From Closterium sp. Naga37s-1 (lineage: Eukaryota > Streptophyta > Zygnematophyceae > Desmidiales > Closteriaceae): 64,000 bases of DNA. The position numbers and the translations under genes were made by a program. The stretch lies in NCBI GenBank assembly GCA_947471745.1, contig CANJKZ010000473.1, positions 749,001 to 813,000 of the forward strand. The letters run 5' to 3'. Each line of letters opens with the position of its first letter. Within the stretch, counting starts at the first letter, position 1. Below, in pieces: positions 40,141-50,694 of the stretch. The notes beneath the pieces are model-generated. The model was given only the letters and a program-made list of their open reading frames with translations, had not been told where the DNA came from and ran no database searches.

Positions 40141-42192
40141 TAACAACATCACTTCATAACGAAGTAGCGCACCTGTACCAGTACCGCGTTAGCTCGTATG
40201 TAGCACGCGAATGTCAACAGTCACGCGAAGGTCAACAGTCGCAAGAAGTCAATGGTCGCGACTGCAACATGATAACAGTAAGGATCACAATATTTACAGC
40301 AACTGCGTCGAGGGGTAAGCCGTCGAGGGAATGTACCCCTTAGAGTACATGGCTAGCTAGGATTGTTATATAAACCCATTGTAGTGCTATCGTTACTTGC
40401 TTCCTTTCAACTTATTATCAACAAGGTCACTCCGAGACTTCCCTGTATTCACTCTACTTGGCTAGCTTTATCCTTTCGATGTCTATTCCTTGGTTATATC
40501 AACAAGAAGGTAAGAGAAGGAGTGAGGAAGAAAAGGGAAAGAGGAAGGTGATTTTGTGTAACAAAAGAAGAGGGTGTTTTTGTGTGTCATCGTGGGGTGC
40601 CCATTTACACATTTTTAGCATTATCCATAGAAACGAACAAACAGCAGTTCGATGCCAAATTTTCGTGCTGCAGGAGCTTGTCTTCGAGAGAATCGTTTTC
40701 TACTGTCACACGCAGAAGAGCTCCCGTTCGTGAGTTCGTCTCAAGCTCCAGCAGAATTCGGAATAATCATACACGTATCTGCAGCGAAGGATTGGTGGTG
40801 TGCATCGCGAACGAAAACGGATGGAGGGACCTGCTTGGTTGGCATGGTGACCACTTTGGCTGCTTCGGATCAGACTCGATAAACTGTATGAGCCTAGCCA
40901 ACATCGTAGGCTTGGTAGCTGGTTCAGTTGCCGACTTGTCATCCCCCTCGGCAAGTGCAAAAACAGTCGGTTCAGGAAATCAGCTGGGTAACATACGGTA
41001 GGATACTTAAAAAGAACGTTACAAAACGATGTACTCCGGTTTTGTTAAACGTTCAATATCGAATGGAGTACTGGATAGAGTTCTTCCACATTCCCGTGTT
41101 TCCAAACCGCGAATATATCGTGAAGATCTCTTGTTCCTCGCACTTCTCGCGTACAGCACCTCGTGAAAATCTACCAAGCCTCCACTCGCGAACCAGACCT
41201 CTCAATTCGACCGAGCAAGAAACACCGAGTCGCTTTCCCAGCCATTAGTTATGACTATTGAATTGTTCTGACACATCGAGAATCGACAACAGTCTTTAGG
41301 ACCACCGCAACTCGCAAATACTGTAGCCTTAGTATTCTCACACAAGCATTCTCAGTTGCACCACCGCATTGCATTCCAAGCAGGGCCACTCTGATCTGAG
41401 GTTTTGTTTTCGTATCGCCTCGTAGTTTGAACGAGCTGGTTACATAGTCTTGATGTGTTGGGTGATTACAGCAAGTCAGCTGTGTTTACTCAACTCGCTG
41501 ACACGTGAGGCGTGCGGTGCACTTACATAGTAAATTCGAGTGTATATATCAGCATTGTAGATCTCATAGTATTGTGCCTAGGTCAGGTATTAGGTTTTGA
41601 GACGTCTCAACTCGGTCAGGTTAAACTAAGGGGAGTACGCGTCCAAGCTTGGTATGGACTCCTTACGCTACACTACCGATCAGGGATCCGACTGTTATGG
41701 AGAGCTCCGATTGGCTAAAATTCTACATGCTAATCAGGGCGAGACGAGCGAGCGTAGCACTGGGGGTGCGCGGGACCGGAGACGAATACCAGTGTTACTA
41801 TTCGACGTCGGGTAGTCGTCGTCGTTTTTCCCACTGCATCGTTTCGGAGTCGGAGGGACCATTCCTCGTCGCGGCGCCTCACCGCGACTTGGAATGAATC
41901 GACCGCCGAGTCGGAGGGACCATTCATCGGACGAATCTGTCATTAAACCACTCGACGCGGCAATTAGTACTACTATTTCTCAGAGGTCTCTGAGAATCAG
42001 ACGCCTTTGAGAATCAGAAGCCGGGCTCGAGGCCTCGTTATTCATCGTATAAAGGTCGCACAGCTGCACCAGACGCCTTACCATTTCCGCCTCTTCATCC
42101 TCGCATCACACGAGTAGTGGTAGTACTACTGCCCTGCTGCCTCACTATAACTTCTAGTACTAGTACCACTCGTAGTGGTTACAACTTTCATC
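40141..42192. other. Intergenic region; possible LTR-like part at its left
   Basis: At about 40345-40400 TATATAAACCCATTGTAG sits after GTACCCCTTAGAGTACATGG, resembling an LTR promoter, but I found no partner LTR in the window. GAGTCGGAGGGACCATTC occurs twice about 61 bp apart (about 41847 and 41908). The last 200 bp are the leader and promoter of the next gene, with short inverted words (GTAGTGGTAGTAC and GTACTAGTACCACT). Confidence 0.4.
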
Positions 42193-45100
42193 ATGCCGCC
42201 ACTTCGGGGCGTCGGATCGTCCACGAGCATTCTCCCGCTAATCAACGCCGGCCACGTGTCTTCCATCTGGCACGACATCCTCCTCATTCCGCCTCCGCCT
42301 TCTTCCGCCGACTCCTTCTCCTCCCCGCGCCATCCCGGTCCCCCCTTCCCCGCCTGCACTTTCTCCTTCGTCTGCCGCGCCGCCAAATCCCCCTCCGCCG
42401 ATCGCGGGCCCGCGAGCCAAAAGCTTCGGCGCCGCGACGATCCCCTCCTGCTGGAGAAGCGGAAGGTGCTCGTATTGGGCCTAGACGGCAGGCGTATTAA
42501 AGTGAAGACCGATTGCGACTCGGAGACGTCGACGTCATCGCCTGCATCGCCGTCGCCATCGCCGTCGCAATCGTCGACGGCGGCGGCGGCGGCGCTCCTA
42601 TCGGATTCGCCGTGGAATCTGGGCATCCTGCCGCAGACGTGCGTGCTCGCGTCGCGATCCATGTCGATGTTTTCCCTTTGGGATGCGAATACTGGTGATT
42701 CTGAATCCGCCAGTGGCGGTTCGGACGGCCGCAAGGAAGAGGCGAGGGTTAACGACCGCGCAGACTCGCTCTTAACGGCGTGCGACAACGTTCCGCTGGA
42801 GGCGCTGGAGATTGGGTCGCAGGCGCGCGAACCTGGCGACGCGTACGACGTCTTTCCTCTAATGGCGATGCCCTTGCGACTGCAGGGATCTGGGCGAAAC
42901 AGCATGCCGATTTCGTGGAGGATTGTAACCATCGCAACGGACGACGAGCTGGTGACGAGCGGCAAGAGGAAACATTCCTTGGGCGATCTGTTGAATCGCG
43001 TTCGCGAGTGGGCGAAAAAATCGGAATCCTTTGGCGAAATCGCGGCACCAGGTATGCCAAAGCTGGTTACTTCTACTACCGTCTCCAAGCCATCTTCTCC
43101 GAGAGAAGGGAAATAGGAAGGAGACAATGTCAAAGGGGAGTCCCCTTCCCGGTTCCCTCCTCCTTCCTATTTCCCTTCCCTTCCCCTCTCTCGCCTCGCA
43201 GCGACCCTTATAAAATGTCTCGCTCCTACCGTAACGGGAACGTAATATTCCCCATTTCTCGCCCCCGTTCCCTCCTTGCTCTCCTTGCTCTCCTTGCTCT
43301 CCTTGCTCTCCTTGCTCTCCTTGCTCTCCTTGCTCTCCTTGCTCTCCTTGCGCGCCCCCTGCTTTTCTTTCTCGCTCCTTCCCCTCCTTACTCCCTCCTA
43401 GTTCGTTACTAGCGCATGATGTGCTTTTTCTTCCCATGTTACTCGCTCGACACCTTGCTCTCGTCACTGCATGATGACGAGACAATACCGCAAAAAACGA
43501 TGCAAATGAAAATTGAGAACGATTGCTAAAAATTTTCCAACTTTTACGAGAGACAAAAAAAAAAAAAATCAAGAACAACAACTTCTACGAAAAATGTTAC
43601 GGAGAAAAGTCTGTAAACCCCTCTCCCGTCCCGTTCGCCCCTTCACCCCCTCCCCTTCCCCGCTCCTCTCTTTCTCCCTCTCCTCTCCCCTCCCCATCCC
43701 CCGTCCACTTCCCGCTGTTTCTCATCCGCTTTCCCCGCATTCTCCCATGCTCTCCCCGCTGTCTCTCTTCCCTGCAGGTCGCCCCGCGAATCCCTTCTTC
43801 GGCGCGTCGCACTCGCTTGCAGAAGAAGAAGAAGCGGCCGGAGAGACGGGCGGAAGCCAATCATCCGAGGTTCAAGACTCGAGAGCTAAGAGGAAGAGCC
43901 AGGAGAGGGGATCGTGGGGCGGCGGAAGCGGAGGAGGAGCTCTGATACGCGTTTCAAGGGCCGGGGATCGAGATTCGATGATCGGACGCGTGGCGTTAGG
44001 AGGGGAGGATCTTGAGGAGGAATGGGGGAGGTCTGGAAGGGAAGCAGAGGACGCGGGGGAGCAAGCGGAGGATAAAGCGGAGCAAGCAGCACGGCAAGCG
44101 AGGGAAGCGGAGCAGATGGAGCAAGCAAAGGAAGCGGAGCAAACGGTGCTGCACGCTCACAGCACGTGGCGAATCCTCTGTGCCACTCTGCGCAAGCCCG
44201 CTCTCAATCGCAAGGAGAAACAGCAGGGCAGCGGCTCTCACCTGCCCGAGAAACAGCGGCAGCAGCACTTACAGCAGGAGCAGGAGCGGCGGCGGCAGCA
44301 GGAGCAACTACAGCAGCAGCAGGAGCGGCAGAACAGGCTTTTCCGCAGCCCGGTATTATCATGCCATTCCTCCAGCGATCTACCCGTTTCCTCTTGGTCC
44401 TTCTCTTCCTCTCCCCCTTCTTCTCCACCATCCTCCTCTCCCTTTGACGCGCCTCAAAAGTCCTCTCCACCATCCTCCTCTCCCTTTGACGCGCCTCAAA
44501 AGTCCTCTCCACCATCCTCCTCTCCCTTTCTATCTTCATCTGCTATGCCTTCAAGCTCCGACCGTCCCTTATCTTCAGCCTCGTCTAAGCCAGCCTCGTT
44601 ATCGTCCAAGGCCGCGGGCTCCGGCCGGCCGGGGTATCAAATCCGCCAAACCAAATCTGATACGAATCCCAGCGATGCAGTCATGTGGAGGCTGATTGCT
44701 CCTCCCGAGAGCTATGGGCTTCCGGGGTTGGTCTCCCCCCGTGGGCCGGGGGAGAACAGAGGAGGAGGATTTGGAAGAGAGGAAGGGGGAGGTGGAGGAG
44801 GAGGAGGAGGAGGAGTGAAAGGTGGTGTTGCAAGGAGAGCGATGATCAGCCACAAGCAGAGCCAGAGCATAGACTTTGCTTCAATGATGAAAAACAGCGA
44901 CTGGCTTCAGAACCCTGAGTCTGCTGGTCGGCTTGCGGTCTCTGCTGCTAAGGTTGCCGCAGCAGCGGCGGCAGCAGCAGCGGGATCGGTAAAGTCGCAA
45001 GTCGTTACGACCTTTGAGTCGTCTCAAAAGGCTGCGGGATCCATGAAGGCACAAGTGGTTACGGGAGTCACGGCGACAGCCACAGCTGCTGCTGTTGCTG

Positions 45101-46463
45101 CCAACCGGAATGTCGTCGCAGTAAACGCGGCAAGAAGCGTAGCGGTAAACGCAGCAAGAACGGTAGCAGGAACGGTGGCAGACACTGTAGCAGACACTTT
45201 AGCAGGAGCCGTAGCAGGTACTGTCGCAGGAGATGTAGCAGTGAATGTAGCGCGATCTGTCGCTCGGACTTTCTCTCCTCAGTCCTCTCTCCTCAGCCAG
45301 CGCAACGGTCCTGCTGTGTTGACTCTCAAGCCAAATCTTCCTCCTCTGTCCCCTCCCGTAACCAACCCATCGCGACCTCCTCCTCTCACTCCCTCGTCTC
45401 AATCCCCTCGTCCCACTCCCTCGTCTCAATCCCCTCGTCCCACTCCCTCGTCTCAATCCCCTCGTCCCACTCCCTCGTCTGAACCCCCCCGTCCCACTTC
45501 CTCATCTCGACCTCCTCCTATCACTACCGCGTCTCGATCCCCGCCTCTCACTCCCTCGTCTCAATCTCCCCGTCACACTTCTGCATCTCGCACCCCTCCT
45601 CTCAGTCCCTCATCTCGGCCCCCTCGTGTCTCCTCATCTCGTCCCCCTCCTCTCACTACCCCATCTCGATCCCCTCCTCTCACTCCCTCATCTCGCACCC
45701 CTCCTCTCGCTCCCTCTCCTCGATCCCCTCGTCCCACTCCCCCATCTCGATCCCCGCCTCTCACTCCCTCGTCTCAATCCCCTCGTCTCGCCTCATCTCG
45801 TCCCCCTCCTCTCACCACTTCGTCTCGATCCCCTCCTCTCACACCCTCCTCTCGATCCCCTCCTCTCACTCCCTCGTCCCTGTCCCCTCCTCTCACTCCC
45901 TCTCACTCCTCCACCGCCTCCCTATCCCCCTCTGCTCGCCCCTCCATCCTGAAATCACCAGCTTCCTCCACAGCTTCTTCTCCCACATTCAGCAAGCGGG
46001 TTTCCTGGAACCTTCACCCAGATAGCCCATCTCCCCCTGCCAGTGCAACATCTGGGGGGCCTAGGTCACCAAGGGGAGGGGGGGCGAAGTCAGCGGAAGG
46101 AGGGGGGTACCGGGCCATGGCGCGGAGGGCAACGTGGCATGGAGACACCTCTGATGACATGCTTGCTGATAACCTCCTTGCTGCTGCTGCTGCTGAAGGC
46201 TGTTCTGCTGCGCCTGCGGGTGCCATAGGCAGGCGGGCAGGGAATTCTGATAACACCTCTGATGACATGCTTGCTGATAACCTCCTTGCTGTTGAAGGCC
46301 GTTGTGCTGTTGAAGGCCGTCGTGCTGTTGAAGGCCGTGGTGCTGCTGAAGGCCGTTCTGCTGCTGCGCCTGCAGGTGCCGTAGGCAGGCGGGCCGGGAA
46401 TGTTTTTGATAAGTTTGCTGGTGAAGCTGCTGAGGCTACTCAGGGAACAATGGTCCCAGCAGG

Positions 46464-46495
<32 letters not shown>

Positions 46496-46563
46496 GTGTT
46501 GGTGGTGGTGCTGCTGGTGGTGTTGGTGGTGCTGCTGCTGGTGCTGCTGGTGCTACTGGTACA

Positions 46564-46595
<32 letters not shown>

Positions 46596-47004
46596 CAGTG
46601 CTGCTGGTGCTTCTGCTGCTGTTGCTGCTCGTGCTTCTGCTCCTCCTGCTGCAACAGCTGCTGGTGCTGCTGTAACTGCTGCTGCATTTTCACTGTCTTC
46701 CCGTGCCTCCCCACTCACAGCTCGAACCACTGCAGTGAAGCCTCAATCCTCCAGGCCTTCCGTGAACCGTCCTTCTTCTAAGGTTGCCGTAAAGAGCGTG
46801 AGCTCTGACCAGGTTCGCAGCCGTTTTGCAGCAGCTGGATATGCGAGCGAGTCGGAAGTTTCCCGACGTGGGGGGGAAGCTTCAGAAAGAAGAGGAGGAA
46901 GAAAGGCACATGCTGCATTTGTGGTGGTGCCTAGGCGCAGCGTGCACAAGCGCAACTTAAGCGACGAGTCAGCGTTCGGATCCCCTATTCTCTCTCCAAA
47001 ATAG
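42193..47004 (+). CDS. Degenerate inorganic-pyrophosphatase-like domain fused to a long disordered tail
   Basis: Two exons, 42193-43051 (donor CAG|GTATGC) and 43778-47004 (acceptor CTGCAG), join in phase to 1361 aa. Residues about 1-287 follow the order of plastid family-I pyrophosphatase: SSIWHDILL (for SPWHDIPL), [11 protein letters not shown] (for FNFVCEIPK), WNLGILPQT (for NYGLLPQT), [11 protein letters not shown] (for DNDPVDVVEIG), [23 protein letters not shown] (for DWKIVAISLDD) and [12 protein letters not shown]. The metal-binding DxDPxD motif is DNVPLE, and the later Asp-rich loop is gone, so catalysis is unlikely. [12 protein letters not shown] segment at about residue 415 may be the C-terminal helix. 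The rest is low complexity: Gln/Arg-rich, poly(Gly), Ala/Val repeats, about 25 Ser-Pro-Pro repeats (45360-45930) and poly(Ala). The ATG at 42193 is the first in frame. The family call rests on motif order. Confidence 0.7.
43272..43350. repeat. 9-bp minisatellite in the intron
   Basis: About 8.8 tandem copies of CTCCTTGCT within the 726-bp intron of the pyrophosphatase-like gene. Confidence 0.95.
45360..45930 (+). repeat. Ser-Pro-Pro coding repeat array
   Basis: Imperfect tandem coding repeats of about 24-27 bp giving [18 protein letters not shown] and [10 protein letters not shown] variants, about 25 units, inside the disordered tail of the pyrophosphatase-like protein. The frame is kept throughout, so the array is probably translated. 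Confidence 0.9.
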
Positions 47005-47840
47005 ACTGCATAAAACAATGGGTGCTGCATGTTTTCGTCTTTGTAGGTTTCTTCCTAGGTGTTTTTGCAATTTTGAAAACTCTAGTTGAGTTGCTCTCAG
47101 AAAATAGTGCGCATTGACTTAGTTTTGGTCCGTCTGCTTGCTAACGCGGCTTTGCGTATCGAGGAAAGTATGGCACGTTGCATTCCTGCCATGTGTGCTG
47201 GTCCAGTGTCGGGGGAATTCCATCCCTTCCAGTGTCGCTCGTTTGTGTCCCATCCATTGCCGTTCCACAAATTTTCCGTGGTACCCAGCGTTTGTATCTG
47301 AATGACGGTCTAAACCGTAACGCACCAGACCAGACAGTGAGTGGTTCATGTATTGAAAACTTGTTCCATTTCGCAGAATTCAATTCCCTTGCTCACCCAA
47401 GCTTGCGCACGAGAAATGCAGAATTCCAATTGCAGAATTCCACGACTGCTTTACCAGTGCGTCCCGACCCGACTCCCGAGGGCGGTTTTGTTCAACAGCT
47501 GCCAATGTCCACGTGGGATTTCTAAGCATAGTCGTAGGACCTGGCATCGCCTCTTGAGCTGCGGAACCAGCAGCCACGTGGCTTCTCGAGAGGCGTTCTT
47601 TGCTGCATGCTTGCATTTGCTGACTATAAGCGTAGCCGTAGTAAAAGCACGAGCCGGGTGTTGCCTACCAGTGATACTTTGCTAAGAGCGCGTGACCTTA
47701 TTTTGACGCTGTTATTGAGGGCATTTCTCCGCTAACCACGCTCCTGCACGGTTTGCGATTAATAGTACTAGGGTAGTGTTTTCCGTCCTTAACGCTCCAT
47801 ACAAGTAATTAGCACCGCTTTAATTCCTGTTTCCGCCGCC
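47005..47840. other. Intergenic region
   Basis: No feature supported. Short open frames on both strands overlap without motifs. It holds the 3' flank of the preceding gene and the promoter of the next. Confidence 0.4.
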
Positions 47841-50320
47841 ATGGCTAGTTCGAGTACCTGTCTGATTAATAGTGCTACGAAAGTTCTTGCGTCGACTATA
47901 TCCGACAACCCTCGTTTCAGTTCCTTCCACAGCAACCACTCCACCGCTACACTCCCCTCTCGCTATCGTCACATCCATCATAATACCCTCGGTCTCCGCC
48001 CGACGATCTCGCACCAACCTCGCCGGCGAATCACGGTGTGCCAGGTGTCGCTCGTCGACGACGCCCCGTTCGTCGCAGCAATCGCCACGTCCATCGCACT
48101 CTCTGCCGCGCCGCTCGTCCTGCCGTCACTCCCGCTCCTTTCGCGAAAGGCGAAAGGATCCGACGATGACGATGCTGCAGCAGCGGCGGCCGCGGCGCTG
48201 CTGGCGGCGGGAGTACGGGTGGGGGATGGGAAGGGGGAGGCGGAGGGCGAGGAGGCGGAAGGGGCGATGTCTCTGGGGGAGTTGCGCGCGGGGGTGATGA
48301 CGGTGGTCAGCCTGATTCCGTTCTTCAACTGGCTGGTGATTATACCGAATGACTGATTGCTATGGATCTGTTCCCATGAGTGGAAGTTTCGTGACCCATA
48401 GATGCATGGGATGACTGGATCTTATGGCATGGTTGCTTGTTGTGACATGGGAGTTTTAATTTGTTTTTCTTTTCCATTAGGTTCTGAAATGTGACATGGC
48501 TCAGTGTGACAATATATTAAGTGTGACTGTTTATCACTGCGTGCTTGTATCGATTGTCAGGCGCCTTAATCTGTGTGATGTGATTGTATGATGGCAGTGC
48601 TGGGTGCTGGTGTGAATTGACTCCCGTGACGTCAAGTACATCCTCCTTGCAGCCATCAGGCGCATTATTCAGTGTGCTGTGATTGTATGACTGTATGACT
48701 GTATGATTGTGTGATTGTGTGATTGTATGATTGTATGACTGTATGATTGTATGGTGGCATCGTGGCAGTGCTGGGTGCTGGCGTGGATTGACTCCCGTGA
48801 CGTCAAGTACATCCTCTTTGCAGCCGTCTACGCCGCACCCTATGCCAGGTGTGGTTCATCCGAGCCCTGGTGGGCGCAAACCCACCAGGTCCCTCTCCTG
48901 GTGGGTTTCGAATCCACCAGGACGCGGAGCCGGCGGAAGCTGTCTGCCCGGGGCAAAAAAAACTATTCCCCATCGCGACCGGCATGCCGTTCGGGAGCCT
49001 CAACCCTAAAATTTTAGGGTTGATGCTCCCGAACCGCATGCCTTCCGAGTGGGTTTTAGTTTTTTCGTGCCCGCGGGCAGATCGCTTCCGCGAGCACGCG
49101 GAAGCGATCCCGCGTTCGCCCGTGTTTTTCCGACAGGGCGCGTATGAACTTTCTGCATCATCCATGCCAGGTGCATCATCCATGCCAGGTGCATCATCCA
49201 TGCCAGGTGTGCATCATCCATGCCAGGTGTGCATCATCCATGCCAGGTGTGCAATGCCCATCATCACGCTTGCCAATCGTTAGCTTGTTTCAGAAATGCA
49301 ACCCCAATCTTATGTTAGGTATACAACACCTAACAATCTTAACGTCCCAGTATCGACCCCCTCTCTTGACCCCCTCACTTGACCCCCTCTCTTGACCTCC
49401 TCTCTTGAACCCCTCTCTCGGCCCCCCTCACTTGACCCCCTCTCTTGACCTCCTCTCTTGACCCCCTCTCCTGACCGCCCTCTCTTGACCGCTCATTGCA
49501 ATGCTATTTCTGATCCCACAGGGGCGGTCCCACCCTGGCAATGGACGGCAACTGAACCCTTGTTCTCTTGACCTCCCTCCGCCGATGCTATTTCTGATCC
49601 CACAGGGGCGGTCCCACCCTGGCAATGGACGGCAACTGAACCCTTGTTCTCTTGACCTCCCTCCGCCGATGTTATTTCTGATCCCACAGGGGCGGGCTCA
49701 CCCTGGCAATGGACGGCAACTGGCTTCCTCTCTTCAGCATTGCAGCGTGTGCACTGCATGTCCAGGTCAGCATGTGCCTTCGTGTTTGGCTTGCCTTGGG
49801 ATCATTGGGGGTTGGGATCATCGGGGGTTGGGATCATTGGGGGTTCTGACTGGACTCAATATGTTGGGTTTTCACTCTCAAGTGGTCTAGGGGCCCTTGA
49901 AGTGGTCACTTAGTTAATTAAGAAATTAGCATTGACACATTGTACCTTGTCATTCATTTTACCTTGAAATCGTTGGGCGGGTTCTGGCCAGGTTGACAAT
50001 GTAGCTGTGGAGCGAAGGAAGCTGGCCTCCAAGATTAAGTGCGCCAAGGTAGGTAGTACCAGAAATGCATTTGCGATTACCGTAGGTGTACCAGTTTCTT
50101 TTTTTTATTATCTCTCTCCCTCTTGTTTCTCCGCACCTCCTGTTTTCAAGTCAGCGTTTCCTCGATTATCTGCTTCTTGCTTCATTTTTTTTTTTGCTTT
50201 GTTCGCATCCAATCCAACTCCCTGCATCATCCTCCTTGCATCGTCCCTCCCTAGCAGAAGAAGGGCAGCCTTCCTGGTAGTGCCAAGGACAAGGGCACCA
50301 ACGCAAAGCAGAGCAAGTGA
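47841..50320 (+). CDS. Plastid-targeted small membrane-type protein, conserved in plants by eye
   Basis: Five exons join in phase to 256 aa: 47841-48335 (donor CTG|GTGATT), 48769-48848 (donor CAG|GTGTGG), 49690-49765 (donor CAG|GTCAGC), 49992-50048 (donor AAG|GTAGGT) and 50258-50320. The N-terminus (MASSSTCLINSATKVLAST, then a basic region with PRRRITVCQV) looks like a chloroplast transit peptide. A hydrophobic stretch FVAAIATSIALSAAPLVLPS follows, then VVSLIPFFNWL|CWVLAWIDSRDVKYI and YAAPYARGGLTLAMDGNWLP, LHVQVD. The pattern FNWLxWV...WID...YAxxYxAPYxR...WLPxxSI...HVQ is one I recall from a plant plastid membrane protein, but I cannot name it. The C-terminus is Lys-rich. Exons 2 and 3 have degenerate copies upstream. 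Confidence 0.75.
48593..48660 (+). pseudogene. Nonsense-bearing copy of exon 2
   Basis: Repeats exon 2 from its acceptor (GGCAG|TGCTGGGTGCTGG) for about 65 bases, 176 bp upstream of the real exon. The fifth-to-sixth codons GCG TGG read GTG TGA, so inclusion would stop translation. It ends at CAGCCATCAGG, without the real donor. Confidence 0.88.
48670..48755. repeat. TGTATGAT/TGTGTGAT microsatellite-like tract
   Basis: Short tandem words TGTATGAC, TGTATGAT and TGTGTGAT alternate just upstream of the exon 2 acceptor (48768). They fill the place of a polypyrimidine tract with a purine/T alternation. Confidence 0.85.
48866..49108. mobile_element. Foldback element of nested hairpins
   Basis: A long imperfect palindrome is centred at 49010/49011 (CCCTAAAATTTTAGGG), with arms of about 90 bases (48923-49010 and 49011-49101). 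Flanking hairpins are CCTGGTGGG...CCCACCAGG (48866-48889) and ATCGCTTCCGCG-AGCA-CGCGGAAGCGAT (49081-49108, 12-bp perfect arms). It starts only 17 bp after the exon 2 donor. No coding capacity. MITE/foldback type is inferred; no clear target-site duplication was found. Confidence 0.75.
49157..49256 (+). repeat. Tandem array of an exon-donor word (about 18-20 bp)
   Basis: CATCATCCATGCCAGGTG recurs about six times, later units with an extra TG. Each unit contains TGCCAG|GTG, the same word as the real exon 2 donor (TATGCCAG|GTGTGG, 48848) and its following TTCATC. I read it as an expanded copy of that exon edge. Confidence 0.85.
49345..49496. repeat. CTCTCTTGACCCC-type tandem repeat
   Basis: About ten imperfect copies of a 15-16-bp pyrimidine-rich unit (TTGACCCCCTCTC) in intron 2, upstream of the exon 3 copies. 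Confidence 0.9.
49497..49689 (+). pseudogene. Two nonsense-bearing upstream copies of exon 3
   Basis: Two near-identical copies, with acceptors at about 49522 and 49608, repeat the first part of exon 3 with its acceptor (TCTGATCCCACAG|GGGCGG). They read GGCAACTGA where the real exon has GGCAACTGG, so Trp becomes stop. The period is about 86 bp; matching ends just after the TGA. Confidence 0.9.
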
Positions 50321-50694
50321 TGGGGGGTTGAGTAGAGGAGAGGGGATGATGTGGGTGGTACTACGAGGGAATGCAGGTTAGCAAGAGCATGCCACCAGTT
50401 TGTTCCTAGCACTAGTTTAGTATGCTCTGTATAGCTAATGCACAGCTGAAACCGGTAGCTGCTGGCTAGCGCTGGTGTCTGCGCTGCACTTTACAGCTGA
50501 TGCATTCGTGAAACTGTACATGTGTTTTGTATAATATTGTACAGTAGCTGATATTGTGCTATTTTTGTGAAAATATATGATTTGTTTTGGATTTTATTGG
50601 TTCCAATCGTCTTGCCTCTCCCCAAACATCAAATAATTGAATTTTACACCGGAAACTTCCTGTTATGGTAAGTTGGACTACACATGGGCACTCA
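50321..50694. other. Spacer between convergent stop codons
   Basis: 374 bp between the plastid-protein stop (50320) and the START-gene stop (50695, minus). It is AT-rich around 50520-50600 (TGTATAATATTGTA), suiting 3' ends of both genes. No other feature is seen. Confidence 0.5.

Noticed and set aside
40160..40560. LTR with TATATAAACCC promoter
   Set aside because: It resembles an LTR edge, but no second copy is found in the window, so it is described only within the intergenic entry.
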